64,000 nucleotides of DNA from Thiocapsa roseopersicina (GTDB lineage: Bacteria; Pseudomonadota; Gammaproteobacteria; Chromatiales; Chromatiaceae). Positions 35,657-46,085 of the stretch are shown piece after piece. The DNA lies in the NCBI RefSeq assembly GCF_900106925.1, contig NZ_FNNZ01000008.1, forward strand, positions 124,001-188,000. The letters run 5' to 3'. Within the stretch, counting starts at the first letter, position 1; every line of letters starts with the position of its first letter. The translations under genes and the position numbers were made by a program. Under the pieces are notes generated by a model. It was given only the letters and a program-made list of their open reading frames with translations, was not told where the DNA came from and did no database searches.

Positions 35657-37681
35657 TCAGGGCAAGCGCCCCTCGCGACGCAGATGCTGCAGGAGAAACC
35701 GCTGTCGCAGCAAACCGCCCGGGTCGTCCGGGACTCGGCGCAATTGAGCCTCCATTGCCTGCTCGCGTTCTTGCGCCTCTGGACCGAGGGCGTCCGACAG
35801 GGCGCTGTCCGAGGGCGTGGGCTCTTCGGTAGTCGGATCCGATGCCCCGTCCGGGTGCTGCGCCGATCCACCGGGTTCATCCTCCGGCAGGGAGACATCC
35901 TCGGTCTCGGCGATGTCGTCCGGTCCGATATCGCCCGGGTCGCCGGTCGGCCCGGATTTTCCGCTCGATGCGGGTCCGGTCTCGGAGCGGTTCTGCGAGG
36001 CCTGATCGGACGACTCTTGGGCTCCCGGCTCGCCCGCGGCATCCGAACCGTCGTGCTCGGCCGAATCGGATGCGGTCTCGGATGCCGGCTCGGTGCCCTC
36101 TTTGCCCTCACCCGCCTGCTCGCCCGAGTCCTCGGCGCTTTCGCTCGGGTCTGTTTGCGCGTCGTCGCTGCCGGACGAGTCGGACGGATCTCCTCCGCCG
36201 CCCGAGGGCTCGTTGCCGGAGGAACCTTGCGAGTCGCTTGCGGCGTCGCCCTCCGCGCCCTCGCCTTGGCCCTCGCCCGATTCGCCGTCATCCGACGACT
36301 CGGGCGGGCGGTCCCGCAGCGCTTGGAGCAGCTCCAGGTTGTAACGCGCATCCGCATGGTCTGCATCGCGTTCCAATGCACGCTCGTAGGCGGCGATGGC
36401 CTCGTCGAGCCGTCCGAGACGTGCAAGTGCATTGCCGCGGTTGTAGTCCACGTCCGGGTCCGGCTCATCGGACAAGGCCGCGAGTGCGCGCTCGTAATCG
36501 CCGGCCCGATAGCTGGCGGCGGCACGCCAAGCCGGATCGCGAAACAGCTCGGCTGCCTCGGCGTTCGCGCCGGCCTCGAATTGTCGGGCGGCCTTTTGAT
36601 CGGCCGTCCACCAGAGGTCGGACCACTCCAAGGCCCATCCGGGGGTCGGCGGCAGGATCATGACACAGGCGAGGATCGACAACAGCCAACCACGCCGGAA
36701 GGCCAAGGCGGCGAAGGGCAAGAGCGCGAGCAAGAGCCAAGGGCCTTCCTCGCGCCATTGATCGGACAGCAGCGACGGCTCCTCGGTCATCTCCGCATCC
36801 ATGGAGCCGAGGCCCATGAGTGCACGGGTATCGGCGTCGCTTGCATGCGATTCGACATAACGGCCGTTGCCGAGCCGGGCCAGCTCGCGTAGGTCGGCCT
36901 CGGGCAGGCGTGCGATGCGGACCCCGCCGTCGGGGTCGGGCTCGAAACCACGCGTCCCGTCCGGGGCCAGGGGCACGGGCGCACCGTCCGATGTGCCGAC
37001 CGCGAGCACCGAGACGCGATGCCCGCCGGCAGCCAACGCCTGCACGGCAAACCGGGCCGAGGCCAGGTCGCCGACCCCGTCGGTCACCAAGACGATATCG
37101 CCGCGACCGGCGGAGGCACGCCCAAGCAGCTCGCCGGCCGCATTCAAGGCCCGTGCGGTATCGCGCGGACCCGGCACCGGGATGAGATCGGTCGTCAGCT
37201 GGGGCACCTGGGACGAGATGGTCGCGGCATCCCGCGTCAGCGGCGAAACCACGAAGGGCTCCGGGCCGAAGGCGAGCAGTGCGACCTGCCCTTCCTCCGA
37301 TGCCTTCAGCAGATCCATGACCTCGAACCGGGCACGCGCCAGACGGGATGGCCGCAGATCGGCCGCGTTCATGCTCGGGGAGAGGTCGAGCAGGATGACC
37401 CGCGCAGCACTGGTCCCGTAGACGGGCTGCGCGACACGCTCCCAAGCCGGTCCGGCCAACGCCAGCGTCGCCAGGAGCCAACCGAGACCCAACAGCCACA
37501 GCGGCAGGCGTCGCGGGGCAAGATCCGCACCCACCAGGAGATGCGGCAGCAGATGGGCATCGACCAGGCGGCGCCACACCAAGGCCCCGGCCGGCCGTCG
37601 CCACAGCGCCGCGAGCAGGATCACGGCCGGGATCAGGGCCAGCAGCCACATCGGGCGCAGAAGCTGCAATTCAGGCCACAC
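35657..37681 (-). CDS. BatB-BatC fusion: von Willebrand A domain plus TPR domain
   Basis: A 674-residue protein combining two Bat proteins. N-terminal membrane segments lie at about 8-28 and 58-80. A von Willebrand A domain (about 90-290) has metal site DLSPSMN, then a membrane pair (about 318-350) and TPR repeats (about 370-470: YRAGDYERALAAL, LGRLDEAIAAYERAL). A very acidic Ser/Gly/Glu/Asp-rich tail (about 475-630) precedes a short basic end. GTG 37681 overlaps the batA stop region by 11 bp. The long antisense frames here are codon-bias shadows. Confidence 0.87.
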   Translation of the reverse strand: MWPELQLLRPMWLLALIPAVILLAALWRRPAGALVWRRLVDAHLLPHLLVGADLAPRRLPLWLLGLGWLLATLALAGPAWERVAQPVYGTSAARVILLDLSPSMNAADLRPSRLARARFEVMDLLKASEEGQVALLAFGPEPFVVSPLTRDAATISSQVPQLTTDLIPVPGPRDTARALNAAGELLGRASAGRGDIVLVTDGVGDLASARFAVQALAAGGHRVSVLAVGTSDGAPVPLAPDGTRGFEPDPDGGVRIARLPEADLRELARLGNGRYVESHASDADTRALMGLGSMDAEMTEEPSLLSDQWREEGPWLLLALLPFAALAFRRGWLLSILACVMILPPTPGWALEWSDLWWTADQKAARQFEAGANAEAAELFRDPAWRAAASYRAGDYERALAALSDEPDPDVDYNRGNALARLGRLDEAIAAYERALERDADHADARYNLELLQALRDRPPESSDDGESGEGQGEGAEGDAASDSQGSSGNEPSGGGGDPSDSSGSDDAQTDPSESAEDSGEQAGEGKEGTEPASETASDSAEHDGSDAAGEPGAQESSDQASQNRSETGPASSGKSGPTGDPGDIGPDDIAETEDVSLPEDEPGGSAQHPDGASDPTTEEPTPSDSALSDALGPEAQEREQAMEAQLRRVPDDPGGLLRQRFLLQHLRREGRLP

Positions 37682-38687
37682 GACGGCGCCCCCCCGCGGA
37701 CAACAGCGGCGCGGCGGCCAACCCGAAGCTCAGGAGCAGCGCACCGGCCGCCGGCCACATGTAGAGCGAGCGTCTCGGCGTGAGCGAGCGCTCGTCGCGC
37801 TCGCTCGGCTCGAGACGGTCGAGCTCGGCGTAGATCTCTTCGAGCTGCTCGCGGGCATGGGCCGAGAAGAAGCGCCCGCCGGTCATCTCGGCGATGCGCC
37901 GGAGTGTCTCCGGGTCGAAATCGCTGCCCGCGCGCGCCGGAACGCCTCCGAAGGGCGAGCGCGACTGCGCCATCCCGCCGCCGTTGCCGCCGCCGATCCC
38001 GATGGTATAGACGCGCACGCCGGCCTGAACCGCCAGCTCCGCTGCGGCGAGCGGCTCGATGTGCCCGGCGTTGTTGGCGCCGTCGGTCATGAGGATGACG
38101 ACGCGGTTGTCCTCGGGCTGGTCTCGCAGATGCTTGACGGCCAGGGCGAGGGCATCGCCGACCGCGGTCTCGCGACCGGCCAGCCCGACGACCGCCTCGC
38201 TCAGCATGGTCCCGACCGTGGTGCGATCGAAGGTGAGCGGGGTCATGAGATAGGCCCGAGAGCCGAAGAGGATAAGTCCGAGACGATCCTGCTCGCGCCG
38301 CCCGATGAATCGCTCCGCGACCGCCTTCACGAGCGCGATTCGCGAGACCATGCGGTTGTTCAGCTCGTAGTCGGCCACCTCCATGCTCCCGGAGATATCG
38401 AGCGCGATCATGAGGTCACGGCCGGAGACCGGGAGTCTGACGGGCTCCCCGACCCATTCGGGACGCGCCGCGGCGAGGACCAGCAGGACCCAAGCGACCA
38501 AGGCGAGGATCAGGCGTGGACTCAGCGAGCCGGTGCCTCGGGTGCCCCGCGCAACGTGCGATGCGAGATCCGGATCCAGGTGGAAGCGCAGGGCCGCGCC
38601 CTGCTCGTCGCGGGCGCGCGGGAGCCAGGTCGCGAGGAGCGGGAGAGGGAGGGCTAGCAGGGCCAAGGGCCAAGCCATCGTGATCAT
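37671..38687 (-). CDS. batA: BatA-like von Willebrand A protein
   Basis: A 338-residue inner-membrane protein: hydrophobic segments at about 5-20, 55-75 and 308-330, and a von Willebrand A domain between them with the metal site DISGSMEVADYE and the conserved TDGANNAGHI loop. BatA and BatB are thought to form a membrane complex controlled by the MoxR ATPase. The gene is preceded by a 310-bp gap carrying a mobile-type repeat, unusual inside an otherwise overlapping operon. Confidence 0.88.
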   Translation of the reverse strand: MITMAWPLALLALPLPLLATWLPRARDEQGAALRFHLDPDLASHVARGTRGTGSLSPRLILALVAWVLLVLAAARPEWVGEPVRLPVSGRDLMIALDISGSMEVADYELNNRMVSRIALVKAVAERFIGRREQDRLGLILFGSRAYLMTPLTFDRTTVGTMLSEAVVGLAGRETAVGDALALAVKHLRDQPEDNRVVILMTDGANNAGHIEPLAAAELAVQAGVRVYTIGIGGGNGGGMAQSRSPFGGVPARAGSDFDPETLRRIAEMTGGRFFSAHAREQLEEIYAELDRLEPSERDERSLTPRRSLYMWPAAGALLLSFGLAAAPLLSAGGRRRVA

Positions 38688-38810
38688 GCTGAAACGCGCT
38701 CGGCGGGTGTTTGAATCGTCATCGCATGTCCTTGAAGTCGCAGCGACATATCGGCCTTGGAGCGGCGCATTTCAGAAGGTTTTGGTAAGGATTCAAAACC
38801 AACCGAAACA

Positions 38811-38969
38811 CGTAGGATGGGTAGAGCGCAGCGAAACCCATCCTCACAGCTCAAACGCCCGATCCGGGTGGCTGCGCGGAAAAGATGGGTTTCGCTGCGC
38901 GCCAACGGTGCCGAAGCCGGGGCGCCGGAGCGGGGAGGATGGGTTTCGCTGCGCTCTACCCATCGTACA
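38811..38969. repeat. GTAGGATGGGTAGAG-type inverted repeat element inside the bat operon
   Basis: The left end GTAGGATGGGTAGAGCGCAG continues with CGAAACCCATCC (38812-38843). The right end is its reverse complement, GGATGGGTTTCGCTGCGCTC followed by TACCCATCGTAC (38937-38968). A third, truncated copy of the module (GATGGGTTTCGCTGCGCGCC) is at 38884-38903. A second element of this family lies at 41726-41840. Translated, it gives the WVERSETHP-type peptide often misannotated as protein extensions. It splits DUF4381 from batA. Confidence 0.85.
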
Positions 38970-38997
38970 TCGTTGATTTTATATTTTATTTTCGGGA

Positions 38998-39564
38998 TCA
39001 TCTCGTTGCATGGAGCGGCCCTTCGGCCTTTGGGTCGGCAGGCGTTTCCGCGGCCCCGCGAACTGCGGGGCCGCCGTGGCGACGGTTGGCGCGGATCCAG
39101 GTTTCCGCCAGATCGGCCAGCGCATCGGGATTCGGCGGTAGATCGCCGTCGCGGGTCGCCTGGTAAGCCAGGTCGGCGAGTGCCCGACCCGGTCCGTGAC
39201 GAAAGCCGTCCCCGCCGCCGGTCGCATCCAGGAAGGCCAGCCAAGCATCGCCGGTGAGTCCGGCGACCTGCTCGCGCGGAAAGCGTGCGAGCGCAAACCG
39301 TCTCAGCAGGCGCGAGAGTGCGGCGACGAAGGCGCGGGTGTCGCCGTCGGCCCGGGCGGTCTCCCGCAGCGCGGCGAGCTCGCGCAGGGCCGAACGGGCG
39401 GCGGCGCCCCGACGCCGATGCCGGCGCCAGCGCACGCCGGCCAGCCAAAGCAGAACCGCCAAGAGCACGGCAGCGGAAATCCACCAACCGGGCGCCGGCG
39501 GCCACCATTGGATGGGATCCGGCAGATGCCAGTCGCGCAGTTGCGCCAGAGGATCGGCGTTCAT
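38998..39564 (-). CDS. DUF4381 membrane protein of the bat operon
   Basis: A 188-residue protein with one membrane helix (about 28-45) and the family motif DPLAQLRDWHLPDPIQWWPP at its N-terminus, followed by a basic helical cytoplasmic domain (LRELAALRE, FPREQVAGLTG). DUF4381 genes typically sit between DUF58 and batA, as here. Its ATG overlaps the DUF58 stop by four bases (ATGA). Confidence 0.88.
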   Translation of the reverse strand: MNADPLAQLRDWHLPDPIQWWPPAPGWWISAAVLLAVLLWLAGVRWRRHRRRGAAARSALRELAALRETARADGDTRAFVAALSRLLRRFALARFPREQVAGLTGDAWLAFLDATGGGDGFRHGPGRALADLAYQATRDGDLPPNPDALADLAETWIRANRRHGGPAVRGAAETPADPKAEGPLHATR

Positions 39565-40562
39565 GCGATGCCCCCCGCGGCGGGCAAGCGCCCTCGCCCG
39601 CCGAGCCCGAGCGCCAGTGCGGGACCGACCGGGACATCGGCGGTCAGGCGCAGCAGGTGGGCACGGTTGCGCCGGGCCAGTCGTTCGAGGGTCTCCATCC
39701 GGGTCCGAAACAGGCCTTCGTAAGCCTCGCGGCTCCCGGAGCGGGTCAGATCCAGCAGGCCGCGCCGGCACCCGTCGGTCACGGGATAGCGTCCGGAGGG
39801 CGGTGCCTGGATCTCGATGCTGTCGTGGACCGGCAAGAGGATGACCTCGCAGCCGGCGGCCAGCTCGGTCATCCAACGCGTTTGCGTGCGCAGGATGTCG
39901 GCGAAATCGCTGATCACGGCGACCAGGCTGCCGGGGCGCACCAGCGGTACGAGGTGTCCCGCGGCCTCGGCGAGCGAGCCGTAGCCGCCGGCCTGACCGG
40001 AAGATTCGGCATCCGCGGAGAAGGCGGGCGTCGGGCTCGCCAGACGGTCGAGGAGCGGCAGGAGTCCCCCGGCACGCGAGGCCGGGCGGCGCTCCAGATG
40101 CCGGGTCTCGTCGAACACCAGTCCGCCGACCCGATCGCCGCGATCCACGGCGGCCCAGCCGAGCAGCGCGGCCGCGCGCGCGGCGACCACGGACTTGAAG
40201 GCGATGCGTGTGCCGAAGCGCATGGTCGGCCCTTGATCGACCAGCAGCCAGACCGGGCGCTCGCGCTCCTCGCGGAAGAGTTTGACGTGCGGACGACCGG
40301 CTCGGGCCGTGACACGCCAGTCCATGTTGCGCGGGTCGTCGCCGGGCTGATAGACGCGCGATTCGTCGAACTCCATCCCGCGCCCGCGAAAGCGCGCCAC
40401 ATGGCCGCCGGTGCGCGTCGCCAGGACCCGGCCGCGCGGCGCGAGATCCAGACGCCGCGCCTGCTCGCGCAGTGCGATCAGCTCGGTCAGCTCGGGGAGG
40501 ATGCCCTCGGTCCGCGCATGCGGCGCCTTCGCGCCCTTCGCCGTCGGGGGGTTCGATCGCAT
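39561..40562 (-). CDS. DUF58 domain protein
   Basis: A 333-residue soluble protein with the DUF58 core DESRVYQPGDDPRNMDWRVT (about 66-85) and a degenerate von Willebrand-like fold (WLLVDQGPTMRFG). It works with MoxR in the bat system. ATG 40562 has AGGCGG 8 bases upstream; a GTG at 40571 is too close to that site to be preferred. The moxR stop is 12 bp upstream. Confidence 0.87.
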   Translation of the reverse strand: MRSNPPTAKGAKAPHARTEGILPELTELIALREQARRLDLAPRGRVLATRTGGHVARFRGRGMEFDESRVYQPGDDPRNMDWRVTARAGRPHVKLFREERERPVWLLVDQGPTMRFGTRIAFKSVVAARAAALLGWAAVDRGDRVGGLVFDETRHLERRPASRAGGLLPLLDRLASPTPAFSADAESSGQAGGYGSLAEAAGHLVPLVRPGSLVAVISDFADILRTQTRWMTELAAGCEVILLPVHDSIEIQAPPSGRYPVTDGCRRGLLDLTRSGSREAYEGLFRTRMETLERLARRNRAHLLRLTADVPVGPALALGLGGRGRLPAAGGIA

Positions 40563-40574
40563 GGCGAGCACCGC

Positions 40575-41678
<1,104 letters not shown>

Positions 41679-41725
41679 GCGTCTCTTATGTTGCCTGCGC
41701 TCCAGGCGCCGGGGGTCAGTCATGC

Positions 41726-41840
41726 CGTAGGATGGGTAGAGTGCAGCGAAACCCATCCAGCCCGCTAAGGGCATCGGACCGAAACCCGGCAACTCGGCGG
41801 TTTGGAGGATGGGTTTCGCTGCGCTCTACCCATCCTACCG
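41726..41840. repeat. GTAGGATGGGTAGAG-type inverted repeat element upstream of moxR
   Basis: The left end CCGTAGGATGGGTAGAGTGC and right end GCTCTACCCATCCTACCG are near-perfect complements over about 33 bp, with a ~45-bp centre. Same family as 38811-38969. It lies in the moxR upstream region, next to the 3' end of the HAD gene. Confidence 0.85.
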
Positions 41841-41875
41841 TTTATCACGTGTTTGCCCTGTTTCCGAGTCGTGAC

Positions 41876-42508
41876 TTAGGGCCTCTCGACGTCGATCGAG
41901 AGCAGATCCCGCGGATGGCGGCACTGAAAATCAGGCCCTCCGGTCGCCAGACTTTTCAAGGGCGTGTAGCCCCAAGCCACGGCGGCGAATCGCACTCGCG
42001 CATCGCGCGCCGCCTCGAGATCGCGCAGCTCGTCGCCGACGTAGACCAGGCGCCTGGGGGCAATCCCCTGCGAGCGAGCCTGCCGGCGCAAGGCCCCGGC
42101 CTTGCCGAAGAGACCGGTCCCGCCGATCACGGCATCCAGACCGGGGAGCCGATGGCGGCGGACGTACTCACGCACGCTCGCCCGCGCGTTCGACGACAGG
42201 ATACCCAAGCGATGCCCGCGTTGCAGCAGCGTCTCCAGCACCTCGCCGATACCCTCGATCGGGGCCGTCTCCATCAGATCGGCACGCATGGCACGGCGCA
42301 TCCGTGTGGCGAGTTGCGGCAGCCGGTACATGGGCACACCCAAGGCATGCACGACCTCAAGCGCGTGCATGCCCCTGAGTCGCTCCAGCCTCTCCCGACT
42401 CAGCGGCGCGCACCCGAACTCCGGGCCGATCTGCCGAAAGGCCGTGAAGGCCGCATCGAGACTGTCGACAAGGGTACCGTCGAAATCGAACAGGATGTGA
42501 GTCGACAT
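41876..42508 (-). CDS. HAD-superfamily phosphatase, phosphoglycolate-phosphatase-like
   Basis: A 210-residue HAD hydrolase. Motif I is FDFDGTLVDS (catalytic Asp 9 and 11), motif II LGILSSNAR, motif III lysine in GKAGALRR, and motif IV VYVGDELRDLEAA. The helical cap between motifs I and II is of the Gph/PpaX type. Likely a small-molecule phosphatase, possibly clearing 2-phosphoglycolate. It stands between a repeat at each end (41726-41840 and 42518-42602). Confidence 0.87.
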   Translation of the reverse strand: MSTHILFDFDGTLVDSLDAAFTAFRQIGPEFGCAPLSRERLERLRGMHALEVVHALGVPMYRLPQLATRMRRAMRADLMETAPIEGIGEVLETLLQRGHRLGILSSNARASVREYVRRHRLPGLDAVIGGTGLFGKAGALRRQARSQGIAPRRLVYVGDELRDLEAARDARVRFAAVAWGYTPLKSLATGGPDFQCRHPRDLLSIDVERP

Positions 42509-42517
42509 CGGTCCCTC

Positions 42518-42602
42518 CTGAACCGCGTCTCACCATCGCCGTTGGCCGCGACGAGGCCGAACAAAGCGACACACGACGCCTGTCACCCCGGACGCGGTTC
42601 AG
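42518..42602. repeat. Single palindromic element next to the CDGSH gene stop
   Basis: An 85-bp unit with ends CTGAACCGCGTC and GGACGCGGTTCAG, a TGA variant of the family. An extra terminal copy GCGGTTCAG (42605-42613) contains the TGA stop of the minus-strand CDGSH gene (42610-42612). Its other end is 10 bp upstream of the HAD gene start. Confidence 0.8.
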
Positions 42603-42609
42603 TTGCGGT

Positions 42610-43257
42610 TCAGCCCTTGAAGCCGACCTTCTTATGCGTCCCGTCGCAAAACGGCTTATTCTTCGACGCCCCGCAGCGACAGAGAAACGCCTTGTCGCCC
42701 TGCCAGGCGAGCCGACCGGTGCCGGCGCGGATGCTCAGATTTCCGGTCAGGACCAGCGGGCCATCGGGCCGCAACTCCACACCGAGCTTGCCGCCCGTCG
42801 CGGTCAGTCCCGGCCCCTTTTCGCCCACGGCGCCATAGTCCTCGAACTTGGCCTCGATATGACTGTTGTCGCAGAACGGCTTGTTCTTGGAAGCCCCGCA
42901 CCGACAGAGCGCCGCGCGGAAACGCACGCCGGGCATGTCGTCTCCAGCGCCTTCAATCTCCAAATCGCCCGTGAGATAGAGCGGGCCGTTGTAGGCGACC
43001 GTCAGGCTGTTTTCCGCAGGTGGCGCCTCGGGGATACCGGCCTTGTCGGTGTAGGTCAAGGCGCCGCTCGGACAGCGCTCGATGATCTCGCGAACCTCCT
43101 CCTTCGAAACCAGGTCCGGCATGCACCAAGGCTGACGGTCGGCCACGAAGAGGTCGCCCGCGGAGTGACCGCATTCGCCGACGTGGATGCAGAGCCGTCC
43201 GTCGAACCGGACATCGATCTCCTTCCCCGCGAAATCCAATGATCGTTTCTTGCTCAT
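42610..43257 (-). CDS. CDGSH iron-sulfur protein with N-terminal ferredoxin-like domain
   Basis: A 215-residue protein. An N-terminal Fer4_19 domain has cysteines in CIHVGECGHS, CMPD and CPSGAL. It is followed by two CDGSH zinc-finger-type 2Fe-2S modules with the near-identical motifs CRCGASKNKPFCDNSH and CRCGASKNKPFCDGTH. Each holds the Cys3His ligand set. Probably an electron-transfer or Fe-S storage protein in the cytoplasm. ATG 43257 starts MSKKRSLDF. Confidence 0.9.
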   Translation of the reverse strand: MSKKRSLDFAGKEIDVRFDGRLCIHVGECGHSAGDLFVADRQPWCMPDLVSKEEVREIIERCPSGALTYTDKAGIPEAPPAENSLTVAYNGPLYLTGDLEIEGAGDDMPGVRFRAALCRCGASKNKPFCDNSHIEAKFEDYGAVGEKGPGLTATGGKLGVELRPDGPLVLTGNLSIRAGTGRLAWQGDKAFLCRCGASKNKPFCDGTHKKVGFKG

Positions 43258-43570
43258 GCGTGCCTCGATGGGATCGGCCGGGACCCGGGCCGGGATGTTC
43301 CGGGGCGATCTGCCGACATATGGGATTGATGGGTGCCCGGACCGGAAAAACGCGACGGCCCCGGGGATTCACACGCGCGCGGACGCCGCTTTCGTCGCGT
43401 GTGGATTAGTGTGGGGGCCCGAAAAGGAACAGGCAACGCCCGCGCGGCGCGCGGGCTTGACTCGACTCACGTGAACTTTAGACGCGCTCGCGGATCGGAT
43501 CGGCAAGGAAGTCGTCGGAATTCGAAGGACACTCGGCCTCCGAGCCCATTAGAAACGAGGACCTTCACCC
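43258..43570. other. Divergent intergenic region, no gene recognised
   Basis: About 313 bp between the CDGSH gene and the divergent DUF2189 gene. It holds the promoters of both; AACGAGGACC near 43555 is the ribosome-binding region of the latter. The frames present are arginine-rich and not gene-like. Confidence 0.4.
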
Positions 43571-44341
43571 ATGAAAGCGCAAACCGCTCATCCCTCCTTT
43601 TCGGAGGCGGTACCCTCGATCCACCAAGTCGACATCGCGGAGCCACTCGACTGGCTTGCCGCGGGCCTTCGCACCTTCGCCGCTGCTCCCGCGAGCAGTC
43701 TCCTATACGGCACGCTCTTCACCCTTGCCTGCTGGGTCACCGTGTCACTGACTTGGGCACTGCCCTGGTTTACGATCGCCTTCGTCACGGGCCTCTTGCT
43801 GCTGGGTCCCTTCCTCGCGGCGGGGCTCTATGTCGCAGCACGCCAACAGGACGCCGGCGAACCGATCAGCATCCGTGCCGGTTTCGAGCTGGTCCGGGAG
43901 CGAGGCACCAACCTCAGCCTCTTCGCCCTGCTTCTCGGTCTGATCGCCGCGGCCTGGGTGCGACTCTCGGCCCTGCTCTTCGCGGTCCAGTTCACGATGT
44001 TCTCGCCGAGCATCGAGGGTTACGTCGGCATCCTGTCCGGGCATTTCGACCCCGTCGTCATGATCTTCTTTTTCGGGATCGGTTTTCTGCTTGCGGCCGT
44101 TGTCTTCACGATCAGCGCAGTCGCGGTGCCGATGATCCTCGACCGAGACGTCGGGCCCATCACCGCGATGCAGACCAGCTATCGCGTCGTGCGGTCGAAC
44201 CTGTCCGCGATGACCTTGTGGGCGGCACTCATCGTCGCCGTAAGCGGGATCGGAATCCTGACCCTGTTTGTCGGCATGATCGTGCTCTTCCCCGTCCTGG
44301 GTTATGCCACCTGGCACAGCTATCGGCGACTTGTAGCATGA
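43571..44341 (+). CDS. DUF2189 integral membrane protein
   Basis: A 256-residue inner-membrane protein with about six hydrophobic segments (around 40-60, 64-90, 115-140, 155-185 and 210-250). The family motifs are LDWLAAGLRTF near 29, LGPFLAAGLYVAAR and VPMILDRDVGPITAM. DUF2189 proteins occur near cytochrome oxidase and photosynthesis genes in some purple bacteria; none is here. Function unknown. The start has GAGGACC upstream. Confidence 0.85.
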   Translation: MKAQTAHPSFSEAVPSIHQVDIAEPLDWLAAGLRTFAAAPASSLLYGTLFTLACWVTVSLTWALPWFTIAFVTGLLLLGPFLAAGLYVAARQQDAGEPISIRAGFELVRERGTNLSLFALLLGLIAAAWVRLSALLFAVQFTMFSPSIEGYVGILSGHFDPVVMIFFFGIGFLLAAVVFTISAVAVPMILDRDVGPITAMQTSYRVVRSNLSAMTLWAALIVAVSGIGILTLFVGMIVLFPVLGYATWHSYRRLVA

Positions 44342-44725
44342 ACCGGCGCGCGATCGGGGGCAGGCCGAAACACCCATGTCCTCGCCGATCGCCCGACAAC
44401 TTCGCAGCACCGCCGGCGGCAGGGACCGCAGCAACCCCTGCCGCCGCTTCAACGACAGCAAGGCGCGCGGTCCAACCGAGACGATGGCGCGGACGGCACA
44501 ACCCGGCAACTCCCGGCAGCAGCACCGGCGCTTCGAGCTGCGACCCGCGCGGGGCAGCGCATCGGCAGCACGGCTTTCGGGTTATCATGCCAAGCGATCC
44601 GGTCGCAACCTCCGCTGCTCAACCGCCGATAGCTATCCCCGATAGCCATCGCCGGGACCGCCTGCGGGCAACACCCCCGGCCCGGATCCTTCGCATTCCA
44701 CCCCAATCGCGCGGATCCGCCCCCG
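44342..44725. other. Intergenic region, no gene recognised
   Basis: About 384 bp. The only structure I noticed is a short repeat around 44627-44648 (GATAGCTATCCCCGATAGCCATC). Frames on both strands are low-complexity. Confidence 0.35.
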
Positions 44726-45634
44726 ATGCCGAACCTGAACATGAAGCACCTGCGCTATTTCTGGGCCGTCGCGACGCACGGGTCCATTGCCCGCGCATCG
44801 GAGGTAATGCACCTCACGCCCCAGACCATCAGCGGGCAGCTGCGCGAGCTCGAGGAGCAGATCGGGGCGAAGCTGTTCGGCAAATCCGGGCGCAACCTCG
44901 CGTTGACCGAAAGCGGCCAGGTGGTCTTCTCCTATGCCGACGAGATCTTCAGGCTGACGGGCGAGCTGCAGGACGTGGTCTCGGGCCGTCCGCCGGCCTC
45001 CGGCATCACCTTCAGGGTCGGAATCGCTATGGTCGTGCCCAAGCTGCTCGCCTATCGTGTCTTGGCGCCCGTGCTGGCGCTCCCGGAGCCGGTGCGCCTG
45101 GTCTGTCACGAAGCGCCCCTGACCGACCTCTTGGCCGATCTCTCGGTGCACAAGCTCGACCTAGTCCTCGCCGACAGCCCGGTCAATCCGGCACTCAACA
45201 TCCGTGCCTACAACCATGTCCTGGGCGAATCCGGGATCAGCTTCTTCGCGGTCCCGGAGCTGGCAGCACGCCATCGCGAGGACTTTCCGCGCTCGCTCAA
45301 CGGCGCGCCGATGCTGATGCCGACCGGCTCAAGCGCACTCTATCGCGCACTCGGGCATTGGTTCGACCGACACGAGGTGAAGCCGCGCATCGTCGCGGAG
45401 TTCGAAGACCGCGCGCTCATGAAGGCCTTCGGCGAGGCCGGTGTCGGGATCTTCACGACACCGACCGCGGTGGAGCAGGACATCCTCCAAAAGTACCGTG
45501 TCGCGCTGATCGCCCGGGTCGACGACATCAAGGAGCGCTATTACGCCATATCGGCCGAGCGCCATATCAAGCATCCGGCGGTCTCGACGATCACGGAGTC
45601 GGCACGGCATGACCTCTTTGCCCTGCGGGGGTGA
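44726..45634 (+). CDS. LysR-family regulator, NhaR type
   Basis: A 302-residue LysR regulator resembling NhaR: MKHLRYFWAVATHGSIARAS, VMHLTPQTISGQLRELEEQI in the helix-turn-helix, and a C-terminal effector domain with GEAGVGIFTTPTAVE. E. coli NhaR responds to sodium and controls the antiporter NhaA; no antiporter gene is adjacent, so the name indicates family only. ATG 44726 or the internal ATG at 44741 (MKHLRY) could be used. Confidence 0.82.
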   Translation: MPNLNMKHLRYFWAVATHGSIARASEVMHLTPQTISGQLRELEEQIGAKLFGKSGRNLALTESGQVVFSYADEIFRLTGELQDVVSGRPPASGITFRVGIAMVVPKLLAYRVLAPVLALPEPVRLVCHEAPLTDLLADLSVHKLDLVLADSPVNPALNIRAYNHVLGESGISFFAVPELAARHREDFPRSLNGAPMLMPTGSSALYRALGHWFDRHEVKPRIVAEFEDRALMKAFGEAGVGIFTTPTAVEQDILQKYRVALIARVDDIKERYYAISAERHIKHPAVSTITESARHDLFALRG

Positions 45635-45719
45635 GGTGCTCGGGGCGCCGGGGGTGCAGACCCCGAGGGGTCCGTCTCCGGAAGCACCTGGAATGGCGTG
45701 AATACGCCGCGGAGACGGC

Positions 45720-45932
45720 TCAGACCTTTTTGAGAAAACAGGTCTTGAGAACCAGCCCCTTCACCTTGTCCGCGTTGCACTCGATCTCGTCTTCATCAGA
45801 GGTCAGACGAATATTCTTGATCACCGTGCCTCGCTTCAGAGTCACGGAGGTGCCTTTCACCTTCAGATCCTTGATGACCTGAACCGAATCGCCGTTGTCG
45901 AGCGCTGTTCCGTTGCTGTCTTTGACGTTCAT
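45720..45932 (-). CDS. PhnA/YjdM C-terminal-domain protein
   Basis: A 70-residue protein matching the C-terminal SH3-like domain of YjdM (PhnA): KDSNGTALDNGDSVQVIKDL and the VKGTSVTLKRGT strand. The zinc-ribbon N-terminal domain of full YjdM is absent. Often annotated as alkylphosphonate utilisation protein, a historical name without clear phosphonate function. Single gene. Confidence 0.85.
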   Translation of the reverse strand: MNVKDSNGTALDNGDSVQVIKDLKVKGTSVTLKRGTVIKNIRLTSDEDEIECNADKVKGLVLKTCFLKKV

Positions 45933-46085
45933 TCTTCGATCCTTAATGCTTGTGTTGCAGTGGGTTGTCGGGTGTGTCGGGATCTGCGGCTCGCCGTCGC
46001 GGTCACGAAACCGTGAGGTTCCGCACCTCGACCGGCGCGGTCGTGCGGCCCCGACGCGGGTCGTCGGTCATCAACCGGGTCCGGG

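Noticed and set aside
35036-36892. A 618-residue plus-strand open frame across batD and batB/C.
   Set aside because: It is antisense to well-matched Bat proteins, is low-complexity Arg/Gly/Val, and matches no family; high G+C lengthens antisense frames.
41679-41792. N-terminal extension of MoxR (GWMGFAALYPSYGM).
   Set aside because: Encoded by the GTAGGATGGG-type repeat, so it is a spurious extension; the MoxR family starts further in.
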